64,000 bases of DNA from an uncultured Lachnospiraceae bacterium (GCA_947178125.1 CAMWXB010000012.1:1-64000); one strand, 5' to 3'. Positions 45,173 to 54,991 are shown, counted from the stretch's first letter. The notes: a model not told the origin generated them from the sequence alone. Translations and numbers: made by a program.

Positions 45173-45922
45173 TCAGCCTTTCGCCCTTCTGACTCCATAA
45201 CTCAGCCGGCAGACCAGAATCGCCAGCGTTACCTTAATCATATAATAAATCGACTTTCTAAACGTGATCGAACTCTTCCCGCCTTCTCTGGCCTTCATCT
45301 GTACCGGCACTTCCATGACCCTGCCCCTGTACATAACTGCGGTAACAATCGCCTCCGGCTCCGGAAAATCCGTCGGATAATCCTTCGAATAAATCTCAAT
45401 AAATTTACGGTTCACTGCCCTGTATCCGCTCGTCACATCATAGATTTTCTTCCCGGTCGTCAGGCGGATCAGCCTGCTGAGCATCTTGCCTCCGGTTCTT
45501 CTCGCAAGTGAAGACTGGTATCCTTCTTTTCTGAGGAATCTGGAACCGATGACCACGTCGGCCTCCCCGGATATGAGCGGCTTCAATAATTCTTCCAGAT
45601 AAGCGATATCATGCTGTCCGTCACCATCAATCTGTACCGCGATATCATAGTCATTTTTACAGGCATAAACATATCCCGCCTGTACCGCCCCGCCAATGCC
45701 GAGATTGATCGGAAGATCCAGATATTGATACCGCCGTTCTTTACATATTTTCAAGGTGTTGTCCGTCGAGCCATCATTGACAATCAGGTAATCGTATCGA
45801 AATTCACAATCTGCAGCCTGCGAAGCTGACTGATGCGCAGTTATCCGCCCTATTACCTGTTCAATATTTTCCGACTCGTTATAGGCCGGAATGATGATCA
45901 GTACTTTTCGCGTTTTATCCAT
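45173..45922 (-). CDS. DPM1-like GT2 glycosyltransferase
   Basis: About 249 residues from the ATG at 45922, after GGAGAATTT. It has VLIIIPAYNESENI, YLIVNDGSTDNTL, IQIDGDGQHD-type metal motif (VQIDGDGQHDIAYLEE) and YDVTSGYRAVNRKFIE, the DPM1/ polyprenyl-phosphate glycosyltransferase pattern. Only one hydrophobic segment lies at the C-terminus, so the DUF2304 protein next to it may supply the membrane helices. Confidence 0.87.
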   Translation of the reverse strand: MDKTRKVLIIIPAYNESENIEQVIGRITAHQSASQAADCEFRYDYLIVNDGSTDNTLKICKERRYQYLDLPINLGIGGAVQAGYVYACKNDYDIAVQIDGDGQHDIAYLEELLKPLISGEADVVIGSRFLRKEGYQSSLARRTGGKMLSRLIRLTTGKKIYDVTSGYRAVNRKFIEIYSKDYPTDFPEPEAIVTAVMYRGRVMEVPVQMKAREGGKSSITFRKSIYYMIKVTLAILVCRLSYGVRRAKG

Positions 45923-45963
45923 ATAAATTCTCCACAAATTTTCTATAGGATTCTATTGACAGC

Positions 45964-48564
45964 TTATTTCCACGCCCCCACATCAAGCTTCCCTATCAAT
46001 TGCAGGCTCATTCCATCTTCATTCTGCACTACCCGGTAAAAAGCGCCGTCTTCTATCGTATCGCTCTCTTCAAACAATTCTCCATAGGACTCCCGAAATA
46101 AATCTCCCGGATGAAAAAGAAATACATACTGCATATCCTTCAACTGATCTTCCCATGTGTCACAGGAAATGATCTGTCCCATTCCCAGTTCTTCCTCTCC
46201 GCGCTGTATCCAAATCTCTTTCTGCTTTTCATAAGCCTCTTCCGAAGCATATATATCATACTCAAAACAGGGCGTCAACAGCGGGCTTACTACATTTTTA
46301 AAGATATAGTAGGAATGTCCGTCGCTCCCATTGCAGATAAAATAAACTTTTTCAGCCCCTGTTGATACGCTTCGAAAAGCTTCTGCAATCTCCGGATTTC
46401 CATAAATATGCTCTTTCTTTACCTCTGTATCCATATTTTTCATCAGGAAACTCTGTATAGGCGCACAGATAATGAGTCCAGCCAGCAGGCCGGTCACGAT
46501 AGCCAGGCTCAGACGCCGCCTGTCCGGTCCACGCTCTGCCGCTCTAAACAGTAACAAACAGGTCAGTGCAATGACAACTCCCCCCAGAAAGGAACCGAGA
46601 TATCTCGCATGGGATACGAGCAGAAGCGCTTCACCCATAGGAAATGCAAATAAATACAGCAATTCCAATACAAGACTATAACATATTCCCGCCAAGAATG
46701 TAAAGATACCAAACGATATCATTTTATCCGTCCAATCTCCCCAGAAGCGGAACCTCCATAACCAACCAATCAATAATAAGATCAGAATATACATATCGAT
46801 ATAAGAAACACCAATATTTCCGAACCGGAAAGTTTCCCCATCGAACATCACGATCAGATAATTCTTAATCGCCTGATAACGATATCCGCCATCATCATGT
46901 TTCAACAATCCCAGAATACCGTCCAACGTAATGCCGCTCGCATCTGCCGTACTCTGAAACGAAATATCCTGCGAAGTTTCTTCCAAAACAGCTTCCGGCT
47001 CTCCCACAAATCCCTCTTCCGCGCTGACCGTCTCTTCATAAATTCCAGCCAGCATCGGCCCGTTTTCTGCTTCTGTTTCTTCCACAGCGGCTGCAACCGT
47101 GGTGATTCCCGGTGTTTTGGCCGGAATACTCATATAAATCTGCCAGCTGAAATAAACACCAATGACGAACAGTACACAGACGCAGGGACAGATCAGATTC
47201 CTGATGACATTCTTCTTCTGCCGAAGCGATTGATACAGACTGTCCGCTACCATGATCGCCGCCAGCAATCCGGCAATGACCATTCCCATATCTTTCGTCA
47301 GCGTCAATGCAAAAAGACCTCCCAGAATGCGTAGCAGATTAAAGCCTTTCAATTCTTCCGTATAATAACAGATCAGCACATAAGCCGCAAATACCGCCAG
47401 CATTGAATCTACATAAATACAGTTGTAGATATCATCGAAAAAAATAATCGGAAGAATCAGCACAATAGCAACTGCCGGTACCAGATAGGAACGTTTTTTC
47501 CTACCAACGCCACAGATCATGATCAAAGCATTCAGCATCGCGCACTGGTACGCGATATAAACCAGTTCCTCGGAAAACATGCCCTTTGCAAACACAAAGA
47601 AATATTCTATCAATGTTGCAAACGGCACATATCGCGGAAGCATGACCGTCGTATTCACATGCTTTGCAAAAGAGTCAAAGTAGAACATATCCTTGACCGC
47701 AAGCCCCCAGTGGCTGTATTCGTCCCACCTCGCAAACCATGCGCCTTTGCAGTTCAATACGATCAGCACACAGAATATCCCATAAACGATCAGCGCCGGT
47801 GAATACAGATTCCCGGCCTGTATCTTCTTTTTATTATACAGATAAACGGAAGCAGGCAGAGCAAGACCGGCAAGCACATACACCAGTACCATTCCTGCCA
47901 GAAGTTTTTCAAATAAGCCGGCTGCATATAAAATCGCTATAATGCCAAACATGGACAGCCCGATACATTCTTCCCATTTACGCCCCCAAAGCAGCATAAA
48001 TAACAGGGAAAAAGACGCAAAAGGGCCAAAAATGGCAAGCGCCAGGAATGGGCCGGATGGCTTTGCAGAAAAGATCTCAAAGGCAGCAGCGGCATTGCAG
48101 TCCGCCCCGTCAATCGTACAACCGCCGTACCTGCTTCCCGCTTCCAGTATAATAGAACCTTCCGTCTGGACGTTCTCATAGCGCAGTTGTATCCTGTACC
48201 GCTGTCCCGGCGTCACTTTGATCTTGGAAAAAGACGGTTCCATGACCCCTTCTTCACCTGCGCGGAACGCAAACGGCATATCTGCCTGCGCCAGAATTTC
48301 CGCATAATCGTCGGAATAAACACAGAACGTCATACTGCCGCTAAAATCTGCCGTACTGGTATACGGTATTCTGATACCTGTAATATTCTTCACTGGCGGC
48401 TGCCAGGTCTGTTCCAGCATCTCCTGCTGCGTAGAAAAAGTAATCTGGGAATCCGGTCGGGATACAATAGGTATAGAAAGGGAACTATCCTTCGTTATGA
48501 TACATAGAAGGATAACTACAGTCAGAATGATAAATAAAATATTTTTTTTCAACAGATTCTGCAC
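45964..48564 (-). CDS. Large membrane protein, GT-C-type glycosyltransferase candidate
   Basis: An 866-residue protein from a GTG start at 48564 with GGGAGGGGG upstream. One N-terminal helix (FIILTVVILLCII) is followed by a soluble beta-rich domain to about 170, then a dozen or more helices. WDEYSHWGLAVK follows a helix near 285, an acidic loop like that of GT-C transferases. A soluble insertion near 500-560 is rich in glutamate. The C-terminal part after 700 is soluble. It probably uses a polyprenyl-phosphate sugar made by the DPM1-like enzyme just downstream. The family is not certain. Confidence 0.65.
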   Translation of the reverse strand: MQNLLKKNILFIILTVVILLCIITKDSSLSIPIVSRPDSQITFSTQQEMLEQTWQPPVKNITGIRIPYTSTADFSGSMTFCVYSDDYAEILAQADMPFAFRAGEEGVMEPSFSKIKVTPGQRYRIQLRYENVQTEGSIILEAGSRYGGCTIDGADCNAAAAFEIFSAKPSGPFLALAIFGPFASFSLLFMLLWGRKWEECIGLSMFGIIAILYAAGLFEKLLAGMVLVYVLAGLALPASVYLYNKKKIQAGNLYSPALIVYGIFCVLIVLNCKGAWFARWDEYSHWGLAVKDMFYFDSFAKHVNTTVMLPRYVPFATLIEYFFVFAKGMFSEELVYIAYQCAMLNALIMICGVGRKKRSYLVPAVAIVLILPIIFFDDIYNCIYVDSMLAVFAAYVLICYYTEELKGFNLLRILGGLFALTLTKDMGMVIAGLLAAIMVADSLYQSLRQKKNVIRNLICPCVCVLFVIGVYFSWQIYMSIPAKTPGITTVAAAVEETEAENGPMLAGIYEETVSAEEGFVGEPEAVLEETSQDISFQSTADASGITLDGILGLLKHDDGGYRYQAIKNYLIVMFDGETFRFGNIGVSYIDMYILILLLIGWLWRFRFWGDWTDKMISFGIFTFLAGICYSLVLELLYLFAFPMGEALLLVSHARYLGSFLGGVVIALTCLLLFRAAERGPDRRRLSLAIVTGLLAGLIICAPIQSFLMKNMDTEVKKEHIYGNPEIAEAFRSVSTGAEKVYFICNGSDGHSYYIFKNVVSPLLTPCFEYDIYASEEAYEKQKEIWIQRGEEELGMGQIISCDTWEDQLKDMQYVFLFHPGDLFRESYGELFEESDTIEDGAFYRVVQNEDGMSLQLIGKLDVGAWK

Positions 48565-48606
48565 GCTCTACCCCCTCCCAATCATATTTTTCTCTTTCAT
48601 AATTCC

Positions 48607-49836
48607 TCAGACTCCTTGCATTCCCTGCATTCTTTGTAAAATCTTTTCAATCTGTTCATAGTAATTGGAAAACTGAAAATTTTCTTTCACATGCTGATAT
48701 GCTGCTGCTCCCATTCTGACAAGTTCTTCCCTGTCACAAATGATTTTCTCCAGTTTATCTTTCAAATCCTTTTTATCATTATCCCTGAAAATATATCCCG
48801 TTCTCCCGTGATCAATATAGTCTGCGGTCCCGTTACCTGTGCCGCAGACGGCCGGCACAGAATAGGCCATCGCTTCCAAAGGCGAAACTGCCGCCGGCTC
48901 CCCCGTACTCGGAAGAACATATACATCTGCCTTCCGGTATTCTTCTGCAACATCTTCTTTTTTCAGATTCGCTAAAAAGGTGACTCTCTCCTCCAGCCCA
49001 TGTTCTTTCACATAGCCTGATATCCTGCGGTAATATTCTTCGTGAAATGAATTGGATATTTCCCCTGCGATCGTCAAATGAAGATCATAATGCGGAAGCA
49101 GTTCTTCCACCACCTCTATCATCATCTGATGATTCTTTCGCTCCTGATATTTCCCGATACAGAAAATATTGATCCGGTTTTTTGCAAAATAAGTTTTCTC
49201 TTCCGGCGGTACCTGCGGCTCCATCACAAAAGGCGCCCAGTATGCGTTGTCATCCTTGACAATGTCATCCCTGACAACACGGTCTCTGGCGATATCATCT
49301 CCGACAATGTCATCCTCGGTATTCTCTTCCCCGATAAGTCTTTGCAAAGCCCTTCCGGTCAGTTTCACAGGGGTAATGCGGTATTCGGGCGTAAATTTCC
49401 AGACAATTTTATGTGCCAGATCCATTTTCTCCGGCCTGTCCCAAACAGGACTTTGATTATAAAGAATTGTCGGAATATGGTAATATTTACAAATGGCACA
49501 TATACAAATAGTATACATGGAACGTTCCCGCAAGATTGCTACATCCGGTTTGAATTTCTTGATGTATTTTGCTATTTTTAATAGCGGTGGAATACCGCAC
49601 TTCAATTTCATATCAATGGCGGCAGGGTCTTTTCTTTTCAAACAATGCACATAAAGATAATCAAATGCCCGAAAAAACGCGGAATATCCGACCACGACCG
49701 GCCGTATATAAGTATAATCTTCCACTTTGCCGGCATACTGACTCAGGAACCTTACCTCGTGTCCGTTTTCTATCCATCCCTTCACAATTGCCGTCTGATT
49801 CGTGTGATATCTGTGCGACATATATAAAACTTTCAT
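48607..49836 (-). CDS. GT4 glycosyltransferase with internal 15-bp repeats
   Basis: A 409-residue GT-B enzyme: MSHRYHTNQTAIVKGWIEN, FCIGKYQERKNHQMMI, RVTFLANLKKEDVAEEY and VLPSTGEPAAVSPLEAMAYS, with the EX7E motif. Between the two domains, near residues 170-200, it has a repetitive acidic stretch of five-residue units (EDDIV, GDDIA, RDRVV, RDDIV, KDDNA). The units are encoded by imperfect 15-bp repeats at about 49242-49318. The repeat lies in a linker and keeps the frame. Confidence 0.85.
   Translation of the reverse strand: MKVLYMSHRYHTNQTAIVKGWIENGHEVRFLSQYAGKVEDYTYIRPVVVGYSAFFRAFDYLYVHCLKRKDPAAIDMKLKCGIPPLLKIAKYIKKFKPDVAILRERSMYTICICAICKYYHIPTILYNQSPVWDRPEKMDLAHKIVWKFTPEYRITPVKLTGRALQRLIGEENTEDDIVGDDIARDRVVRDDIVKDDNAYWAPFVMEPQVPPEEKTYFAKNRINIFCIGKYQERKNHQMMIEVVEELLPHYDLHLTIAGEISNSFHEEYYRRISGYVKEHGLEERVTFLANLKKEDVAEEYRKADVYVLPSTGEPAAVSPLEAMAYSVPAVCGTGNGTADYIDHGRTGYIFRDNDKKDLKDKLEKIICDREELVRMGAAAYQHVKENFQFSNYYEQIEKILQRMQGMQGV
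49242..49318 (-). repeat. Five imperfect 15-bp tandem repeats within a glycosyltransferase gene
   Basis: On the coding strand the unit is close to GAGGATGACATTGTC, repeated about five times with divergence. Each unit encodes five residues of the x-D-D-I-V type. Copy-number change would keep the frame and alter linker length. Confidence 0.7.
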
Positions 49837-49857
49837 CTATGACCATGTCCCTTTCCG

Positions 49858-50733
49858 TTAAAGAGATATCCGTTTCCGAATCTGCGCCAGATAAGCATCA
49901 TATCCGGCTTCTCTGTTCGCTTCCTCTCCGACAATATCGTGCTTCGCCAGCTTTTCCTTGCCTTCTGCCCGGTGCAGGTACCATTCATATTCCATATCCA
50001 GATTCCCGATGTCAAGCGCCCTGTATCCTTCCAGAAAAAGCTTCTCCACCAGAAATTTAGCGGCAACACCAAGGGAGACCAGAAATAATCTGTCTTTTGG
50101 ATATTCTTTGCAGCAGTCCAGAATTTCATCCACTTTTGCATAGGCCTGTGCGCTCGGGCCGATAATCCGCTCGACGCTCTTTGCCGTATCGAGCAGGTCA
50201 TTTCCTACGCCGTTATGGGTTCTTTCCCCCTCCACGACGACGACATCCTTATCCTTCCAGATCTGCCGGATGTCTTCCGCCCATTTCCCGCATTGGCTCT
50301 TGTCTTCCAGCGCATAGTAAAATCTGGAAACCGATGTATTATAGTATTTTTGGGCCGGATTACAGTATGTTTCATAAGTTTTCCGGCTAAAAAGCAGATG
50401 ATCCTTCCAGAATTGTCTGCTTTCCTTTCGATAAATCGATAAATCATCAAAAATTTCCGGAATGGTAACAATCATTTTTTCGTGTTCATACGCAAGCAGT
50501 CTTTTCAATCCTTCTACCGTTTCCGGCTCCACCTGCTGCAGCACAAGACTCCTCCCGCGGATCATGGTAATCTCTCCGTCGCCGAACCTGATCATGCTCT
50601 TATCGGTGCGGATCAGTTCTTCTATCGTTTCTTCCACCGTGTAAACCTTTATCGGACATTTTTTCAATCCGGCCCGGTAGAGGGAATAATCTATCTGCGC
50701 AATAATATCTTTCACGAATCTTTTTATGTCCAC
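49858..50733 (-). CDS. GT-D fold glycosyltransferase (SP_1767/DUF1792-like)
   Basis: About 291 residues from the GTG at 50733 following AAAGGAG. It shows SMIRFGDGEITMIRG near the N-terminus, RTHNGVGNDLLDTA in the middle, and FLVSLGVAAKFLVEKL near the end, matching the GT-D family (DUF1792) first described for sugar addition to surface adhesins. In this locus it probably adds a hexose to the glycan. It is the first minus-strand gene below the divergent small gene at 50852, so it may open a new operon. Confidence 0.8.
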   Translation of the reverse strand: MDIKRFVKDIIAQIDYSLYRAGLKKCPIKVYTVEETIEELIRTDKSMIRFGDGEITMIRGRSLVLQQVEPETVEGLKRLLAYEHEKMIVTIPEIFDDLSIYRKESRQFWKDHLLFSRKTYETYCNPAQKYYNTSVSRFYYALEDKSQCGKWAEDIRQIWKDKDVVVVEGERTHNGVGNDLLDTAKSVERIIGPSAQAYAKVDEILDCCKEYPKDRLFLVSLGVAAKFLVEKLFLEGYRALDIGNLDMEYEWYLHRAEGKEKLAKHDIVGEEANREAGYDAYLAQIRKRISL

Positions 50734-50802
50734 AACAGCAAACGCTCCTTTTTCATTGAAAAACCATATCATTCAAAACCAATAGACTTTATCATCCCGC
50801 TA

Positions 50803-50813
50803 TGCTATACTGA
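50803..50813 (+). promoter_or_regulatory. Promoter for the plus-strand small gene
   Basis: TATACT at about 50808-50813 is preceded 17 bases upstream by TAGACT (four of six positions of the -35 consensus). A strong AGGAGG ribosome site for the ATG at 50852 follows within 35 bases. Confidence 0.5.
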
Positions 50814-50851
50814 AAGTGTCACAGGTAGATTGATAGCCAGGAGGTGAATAT

Positions 50852-51043
50852 ATGCCCAGTATGTCAGATATTATAAGAGACTCCATCGTTGATTTTTCAA
50901 GGCTGCAGGACTGGATGCTGTCGGCCAGAAAAAATAACGATATTGAAACGTACGATCTAATGTATAAACGCTACATTGAATTAAAGGTTATCCTGACGGC
51001 ATCCGGTGTAAACCTTACAGAACTCGATAAGATCCAGGAATGA
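50852..51043 (+). CDS. Small conserved-looking protein, unknown function
   Basis: A 63-residue acidic, helical protein (SDIIRDSIVDFSRLQDWM, YDLMYKRYIELKVILTA) ending TELDKIQE. It is one of the few intact plus-strand genes. AGGAGGTGAATAT immediately precedes its ATG, and a promoter-like sequence lies upstream. A palindrome at 51051-51076 (ATAAGGGG...CCCCTTAT) follows its stop and may end both it and the convergent ABC gene. I do not recognise a family; the short helical form with a late ELD recalls Spo0E-like proteins, but the SQELD signature is absent. It interrupts the minus-strand locus and separates two operons. Confidence 0.7.
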   Translation: MPSMSDIIRDSIVDFSRLQDWMLSARKNNDIETYDLMYKRYIELKVILTASGVNLTELDKIQE

Positions 51044-51050
51044 AAACGGC

Positions 51051-51076
51051 ATAAGGGGATGGTACATTCCCCTTAT
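51051..51076. terminator. Shared hairpin between convergent genes
   Basis: ATAAGGGG and CCCCTTAT form a stem with a small mismatch near the loop. It lies between the stop of the plus-strand small gene (51043) and the stop of the ABC gene (51081). No strong T run is present, so its terminator role is tentative. Confidence 0.45.
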
Positions 51077-51080
51077 CCCC

Positions 51081-52823
51081 TCAATTCAGAACTTCCTCTT
51101 TGCCTCTCTGCTCCACTTTTCCATCCACAACTTCATAAATCACATCCGCATTCCGAATCGTCGTCAGTCTGTGGGCTATGATAATCATCGTCTTCTCACC
51201 GCGCAGATTCTCAATTGCTTCCATGACTGCTGCTTCCGTATCGTTATCCAGCGCAGAAGTCGCCTCATCCAGAACCAGGATTTCCGGGTCATGATAAAGC
51301 GCTCTGGCAATACCAATACGCTGTCTCTGTCCACCGGACAATCTGACACCCCTATCACCCACATAAGTCTCCAGTCCTTCACTCAGACCCTCTACAAAAT
51401 TCCAGAGCTGTGCTTTTTTCAGCGCCTCTTCCACAGCAGCATCGTCAATCTGCTCTTCTTCCACACCAAAGGCAACATTGTTGCGGACCGTATCGTCGGA
51501 CAGATAGATGGTCTGCGGAATATAACCAATCCCATGATGCCACAAATCCATATTTTTAAAAATATCTACGTCATCCGCCTTTATTTTACCGTACTGCGGC
51601 GTAAGCAGGCCCAGAATAATATCCGCCATCGTGGTCTTTCCCGCTCCTGATTCTCCAATCAGCGCGACTGTCTGCCCTCTTTTAATCGTAAAGTTCGCAT
51701 GATGAATAACATTTTCTTCACTATCCGGATAGTGATAGCAGATATCTTTTACCACAATTTTATCTTCCAGCTTCAGAACGCCCTGTTCGGCAGATTCCAG
51801 ACTTTTAATATTCTCTACCTCTTTTAAATCATGATAGACAAGTTCAATGGAAGGCGAAGCATACATAATTCCTGCAACATGCTCATTGATACGCCCAATC
51901 GAAGGCAGCAGTCTGAAAGCCGCTACCGCAAAAGCGGAAAGTTGTGGAATGAACGCCGCCAGATCAGATACCTGGCCAAAACGGATCTTCACGATAATTG
52001 CAAGCAGCAGGCCCGTCATACTGACCATTTCCACGATATATTTGGGTATCACCCCGATCAGACGGCTGATTTTCAGCCCTTTGACATACTTCTTAAAATA
52101 ACCGGAATAGGAATTAATAAAAAACATCTCTCTATTTAAAACTTTTACTTCCTTAATACCACCAAGCGACTGATTCATCCACTGATAGAGTTTTGCTTTA
52201 TAGCCCTGTGCATCCTTTCCGAGCTTTCTTGCAAAGTTTCTGGATATTCCCGTAAAAACGCCCACACAGATAATCAGAAGACCGACAACAATAACCGTAA
52301 TAGACTTGCTGACGTCAAAAAGATAGATACCGAGCGCCACGCATACCATGACCTCTACCAGCAATTCCATAAAATGAATAATCGCCTTTGTAAAAAGATC
52401 AGAGTCTTCCTGTACGCTTCTTTGCAGCACCGAAATATTTTTATTCAGATGGAAGGTATACGGTTCACTCACATACGCCTTGAGCAGCCCTGTAGAAATC
52501 TTCATCTGTATATTATAGGAAAATGTATAAATGGCATATTTTTCAATGATCAGATAGACATTTTTGATAACAAAAACGGCAATGATGGCGACCGCCATCG
52601 CACTCATGAACCCACCATAGGATTGAAAGTCAAAGAATTTATAGATAAAGCCCAGATACGGGTTCGCCTCTATCGCCTGCGGGTCCATAAATAAAGCCAC
52701 AAAAGGCTGAAAGATTCCAACACTCGCACACTCTAACAGACTCCCGATAATTGCCGCAATAAAAAGAATCAGCAATTTCGTTTTTTCTTTCCGATTGAAT
52801 ATATAGGATAATTGTTTTATCAT
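51081..52823 (-). CDS. ABC transporter, PglK/MsbA-like lipid-oligosaccharide flippase
   Basis: A 580-residue half-transporter: six transmembrane helices in the first 320 residues, then an ATPase domain with Walker A GESGAGKTT, signature RLSGGQRQR and Walker B ILVLDEATSALD. The membrane part, with LLECASVGIFQPFVALF and NKNISVLQRSVQEDSDLF, resembles PglK-type flippases for lipid-linked oligosaccharides. It works as a homodimer. It is the last gene of the upstream operon. It gives this locus a further export route beside two Wzx proteins and Wzm/Wzt. Confidence 0.88.
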   Translation of the reverse strand: MIKQLSYIFNRKEKTKLLILFIAAIIGSLLECASVGIFQPFVALFMDPQAIEANPYLGFIYKFFDFQSYGGFMSAMAVAIIAVFVIKNVYLIIEKYAIYTFSYNIQMKISTGLLKAYVSEPYTFHLNKNISVLQRSVQEDSDLFTKAIIHFMELLVEVMVCVALGIYLFDVSKSITVIVVGLLIICVGVFTGISRNFARKLGKDAQGYKAKLYQWMNQSLGGIKEVKVLNREMFFINSYSGYFKKYVKGLKISRLIGVIPKYIVEMVSMTGLLLAIIVKIRFGQVSDLAAFIPQLSAFAVAAFRLLPSIGRINEHVAGIMYASPSIELVYHDLKEVENIKSLESAEQGVLKLEDKIVVKDICYHYPDSEENVIHHANFTIKRGQTVALIGESGAGKTTMADIILGLLTPQYGKIKADDVDIFKNMDLWHHGIGYIPQTIYLSDDTVRNNVAFGVEEEQIDDAAVEEALKKAQLWNFVEGLSEGLETYVGDRGVRLSGGQRQRIGIARALYHDPEILVLDEATSALDNDTEAAVMEAIENLRGEKTMIIIAHRLTTIRNADVIYEVVDGKVEQRGKEEVLN

Positions 52824-52866
52824 GACAGAGCTCTCTCCTCTTTCCGACTTTCCCGGTCAATTTTCT

Positions 52867-53901
52867 CTAGGAAGGGCAGTTATTTTTCTTATGGTAGTTA
52901 ATTCCCTTATCGAGAATGACCAGAGAACGATAGTCTTTGCCAGTACTTTTCTTCTGAATTCTCGCAGCATAGCTTACCTGTGACAGACCGGCGACTAATC
53001 CATCGCACGCTGACAGCGTATACATATCCCGGAGCACTTCACAGCCTAACAGGTAATGATGGTTCTCTCTCTGCATCTCACTGTGCATGACCGTATCCAT
53101 CCCGTCACTTCTTACGACATCCTGGTAAAAAACGACTTTATCCCCAAACCGCTTCCGGTATTCATCCAGCGCAGCACTGTCATCCGTCGCCAGAAAAACT
53201 TTCTCATAACCACCTTCTTCAAAGGTGCGGACAGTTGCCTCCAAATATTCGCCGATGCCTATCACGATCGGATGTCCATTATAATTTTGTTTAAAATCCG
53301 TTCCCCTGACATGTACGGCCAACACACTGCCATCCCCCAAAAGCCCGTGGATCTCTTTCTCCATCCGGGGCTTTATAACAGGATTCAAACGAATGTACTT
53401 CGCTGTAATTCTCGCCATCTCGTTCAAATATTCTTCACTTCTGGCATAGCCGTTTGGGTCTTCGCAAAGCTTATTCACTTCATGACTGTTCTCTTTCCTG
53501 CTCCTGAATACCCGTTTGTATGATGCAAGTTCATTCAAGCCAATTCCTGCCGGTTGTTCAAAATAATACTCAAAAGGATTGCTCGTTCCGTTCACCGGAT
53601 GCCTCTCCGCATAACAATATCCGGCATGATATCTGACAACCGGCTTCATATCATATTTATCTGCAAAATAAAGCATGGCAAGCAGGCGGTTATGTTCCGC
53701 AAAAAAACCGGAATGCGACTCTTCCATATCAATAAAAAAAATCGTATCCACAGGCGTTTCATCCCCATAGGATTCCACATAGACCAGATTATTTCCGTCT
53801 GCGAACTGTTTCACCCTGTTGACAAAACGGGCATCCTGTCCTTTTTTATAGCAGTACATTGCAAATTTCAATTGTTTTACTTTATTCTGCAAACGTCCCA
53901 T
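52867..53901 (-). CDS. Fucosyltransferase-like protein (O-FucT/NodZ fold candidate)
   Basis: About 344 residues from the ATG at 53901, after AAGGATG. VLAVHVRGTDFKQNYNG near 200 is the R-G-T-D segment of the alpha-1,6-/O-fucosyltransferase superfamily, which binds GDP-fucose. VFLATDDSAALDEYRKRFG and AGLSQVSYAARIQ follow in the usual order. The donor sugar is probably GDP-fucose or a related 6-deoxyhexose. The N-terminal 120 residues are not recognised. Confidence 0.75.
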   Translation of the reverse strand: MGRLQNKVKQLKFAMYCYKKGQDARFVNRVKQFADGNNLVYVESYGDETPVDTIFFIDMEESHSGFFAEHNRLLAMLYFADKYDMKPVVRYHAGYCYAERHPVNGTSNPFEYYFEQPAGIGLNELASYKRVFRSRKENSHEVNKLCEDPNGYARSEEYLNEMARITAKYIRLNPVIKPRMEKEIHGLLGDGSVLAVHVRGTDFKQNYNGHPIVIGIGEYLEATVRTFEEGGYEKVFLATDDSAALDEYRKRFGDKVVFYQDVVRSDGMDTVMHSEMQRENHHYLLGCEVLRDMYTLSACDGLVAGLSQVSYAARIQKKSTGKDYRSLVILDKGINYHKKNNCPS

Positions 53902-53957
53902 AAACACATCCTTATTATTTTAGCAAGGTATCCCGGATTTATATCAGACTTCTCTTT

Positions 53958-54965
53958 TTACGGAAACTGTATAAACTTATTCTCCCTCAAACGATACTTT
54001 CCGCCCTTTAAGAACTTATGCTTAATGACCCACCAGCCGGGAACCCAGATATATTTGTGCATTGCCGGAGAGGCGCTGCCGATCATCCAGCAGTTTCTTG
54101 TGCAGTTCTTCGTACAGCGGCGTACCTCTTCCGCCTGTTTGGAATTCCACAGTTCTTCCCAGTTCTGCTCTCTCAGATTGCCCATGACGGCCTTTTTTTC
54201 CATGCCGTTACAGGGAATGACATCGCAGAACGGGTCGATGAAAAAGGCGTTTTTCGACATATCGCAGGGCAAAAGCCTCTTATTGCCGTAAATGTAATTG
54301 ATCAGCCCGTGGTTAAAGTAAGCGCGGAACCATTTTTTCGGGGATCTGCTTTTTAAAAGCTCGTTAATCAGCTTTTCGAAATTCTGCGCCACCTTGTACT
54401 TGTCGTTAATTTTGTTATCCGTCTTCCTAAAATAAAAGGAATTGTGCAGCGTCGCCGTTGCGAATTCCATTCCCATATCGTTTGCAATGTTATAAAGGGG
54501 CACAAGGTCCTCACAGTTCATATCCTGCACGGTCATGCCGAAGCCCACATCCGGATGTCCCATCTCCACCAGCGTTTTCAGTGTCTTATAGCCCCTGTTA
54601 TAGCCATCGGGAATGCCCCTGATCGCGTCGTTCGTCTCCTGCAGGCCTTCAATGCTGATGCGGATTCCCACCTTTGGAAACTCTTTGCAGAGCGCAATGA
54701 TCCTGTCCGTAAAATAACCGTTCGTAGAAATGACAATCCGGTCAGATTTCTTATAGAGTTCTCTGACGATTTCCGGGATATCCTGCCTGATAAAAGGCTC
54801 TCCTCCGGTAATGTTCGTAAATGCCATTTCGGGCAGTTTTTTAATGTCTTCCAGCGTAATCTCTTCCTCCGGCCTCGTCGGGTCGCGGAAACAGTCGCAC
54901 ATATTGCAATGGGCATTGCATCGATAAGTTACGATGACAGTGCCGTATAAAGTTCTTCTCGCCAT
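53958..54965 (-). CDS. Radical SAM/SPASM protein
   Basis: About 335 residues from the ATG at 54965, with GGAGGATTTAT upstream. The cluster motif CNAHCNMC is near residue 20, followed by NITGGEPFIRQD and IVISTNGYF. C-terminal cysteines CDMSKNAFF, CDVIPCNGME, and CTKNCTRNCWM suggest a SPASM domain with auxiliary clusters. No Rossmann-like N-terminal module and no G tract are present, unlike the radical SAM genes at 19.5-21.9 kb. The substrate is unknown; a role in modifying sugars or their non-sugar substituents is inferred from position. Confidence 0.85.
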   Translation of the reverse strand: MARRTLYGTVIVTYRCNAHCNMCDCFRDPTRPEEEITLEDIKKLPEMAFTNITGGEPFIRQDIPEIVRELYKKSDRIVISTNGYFTDRIIALCKEFPKVGIRISIEGLQETNDAIRGIPDGYNRGYKTLKTLVEMGHPDVGFGMTVQDMNCEDLVPLYNIANDMGMEFATATLHNSFYFRKTDNKINDKYKVAQNFEKLINELLKSRSPKKWFRAYFNHGLINYIYGNKRLLPCDMSKNAFFIDPFCDVIPCNGMEKKAVMGNLREQNWEELWNSKQAEEVRRCTKNCTRNCWMIGSASPAMHKYIWVPGWWVIKHKFLKGGKYRLRENKFIQFP

Positions 54966-54991
54966 ATAAATCCTCCATGATTCCTCTCGGA

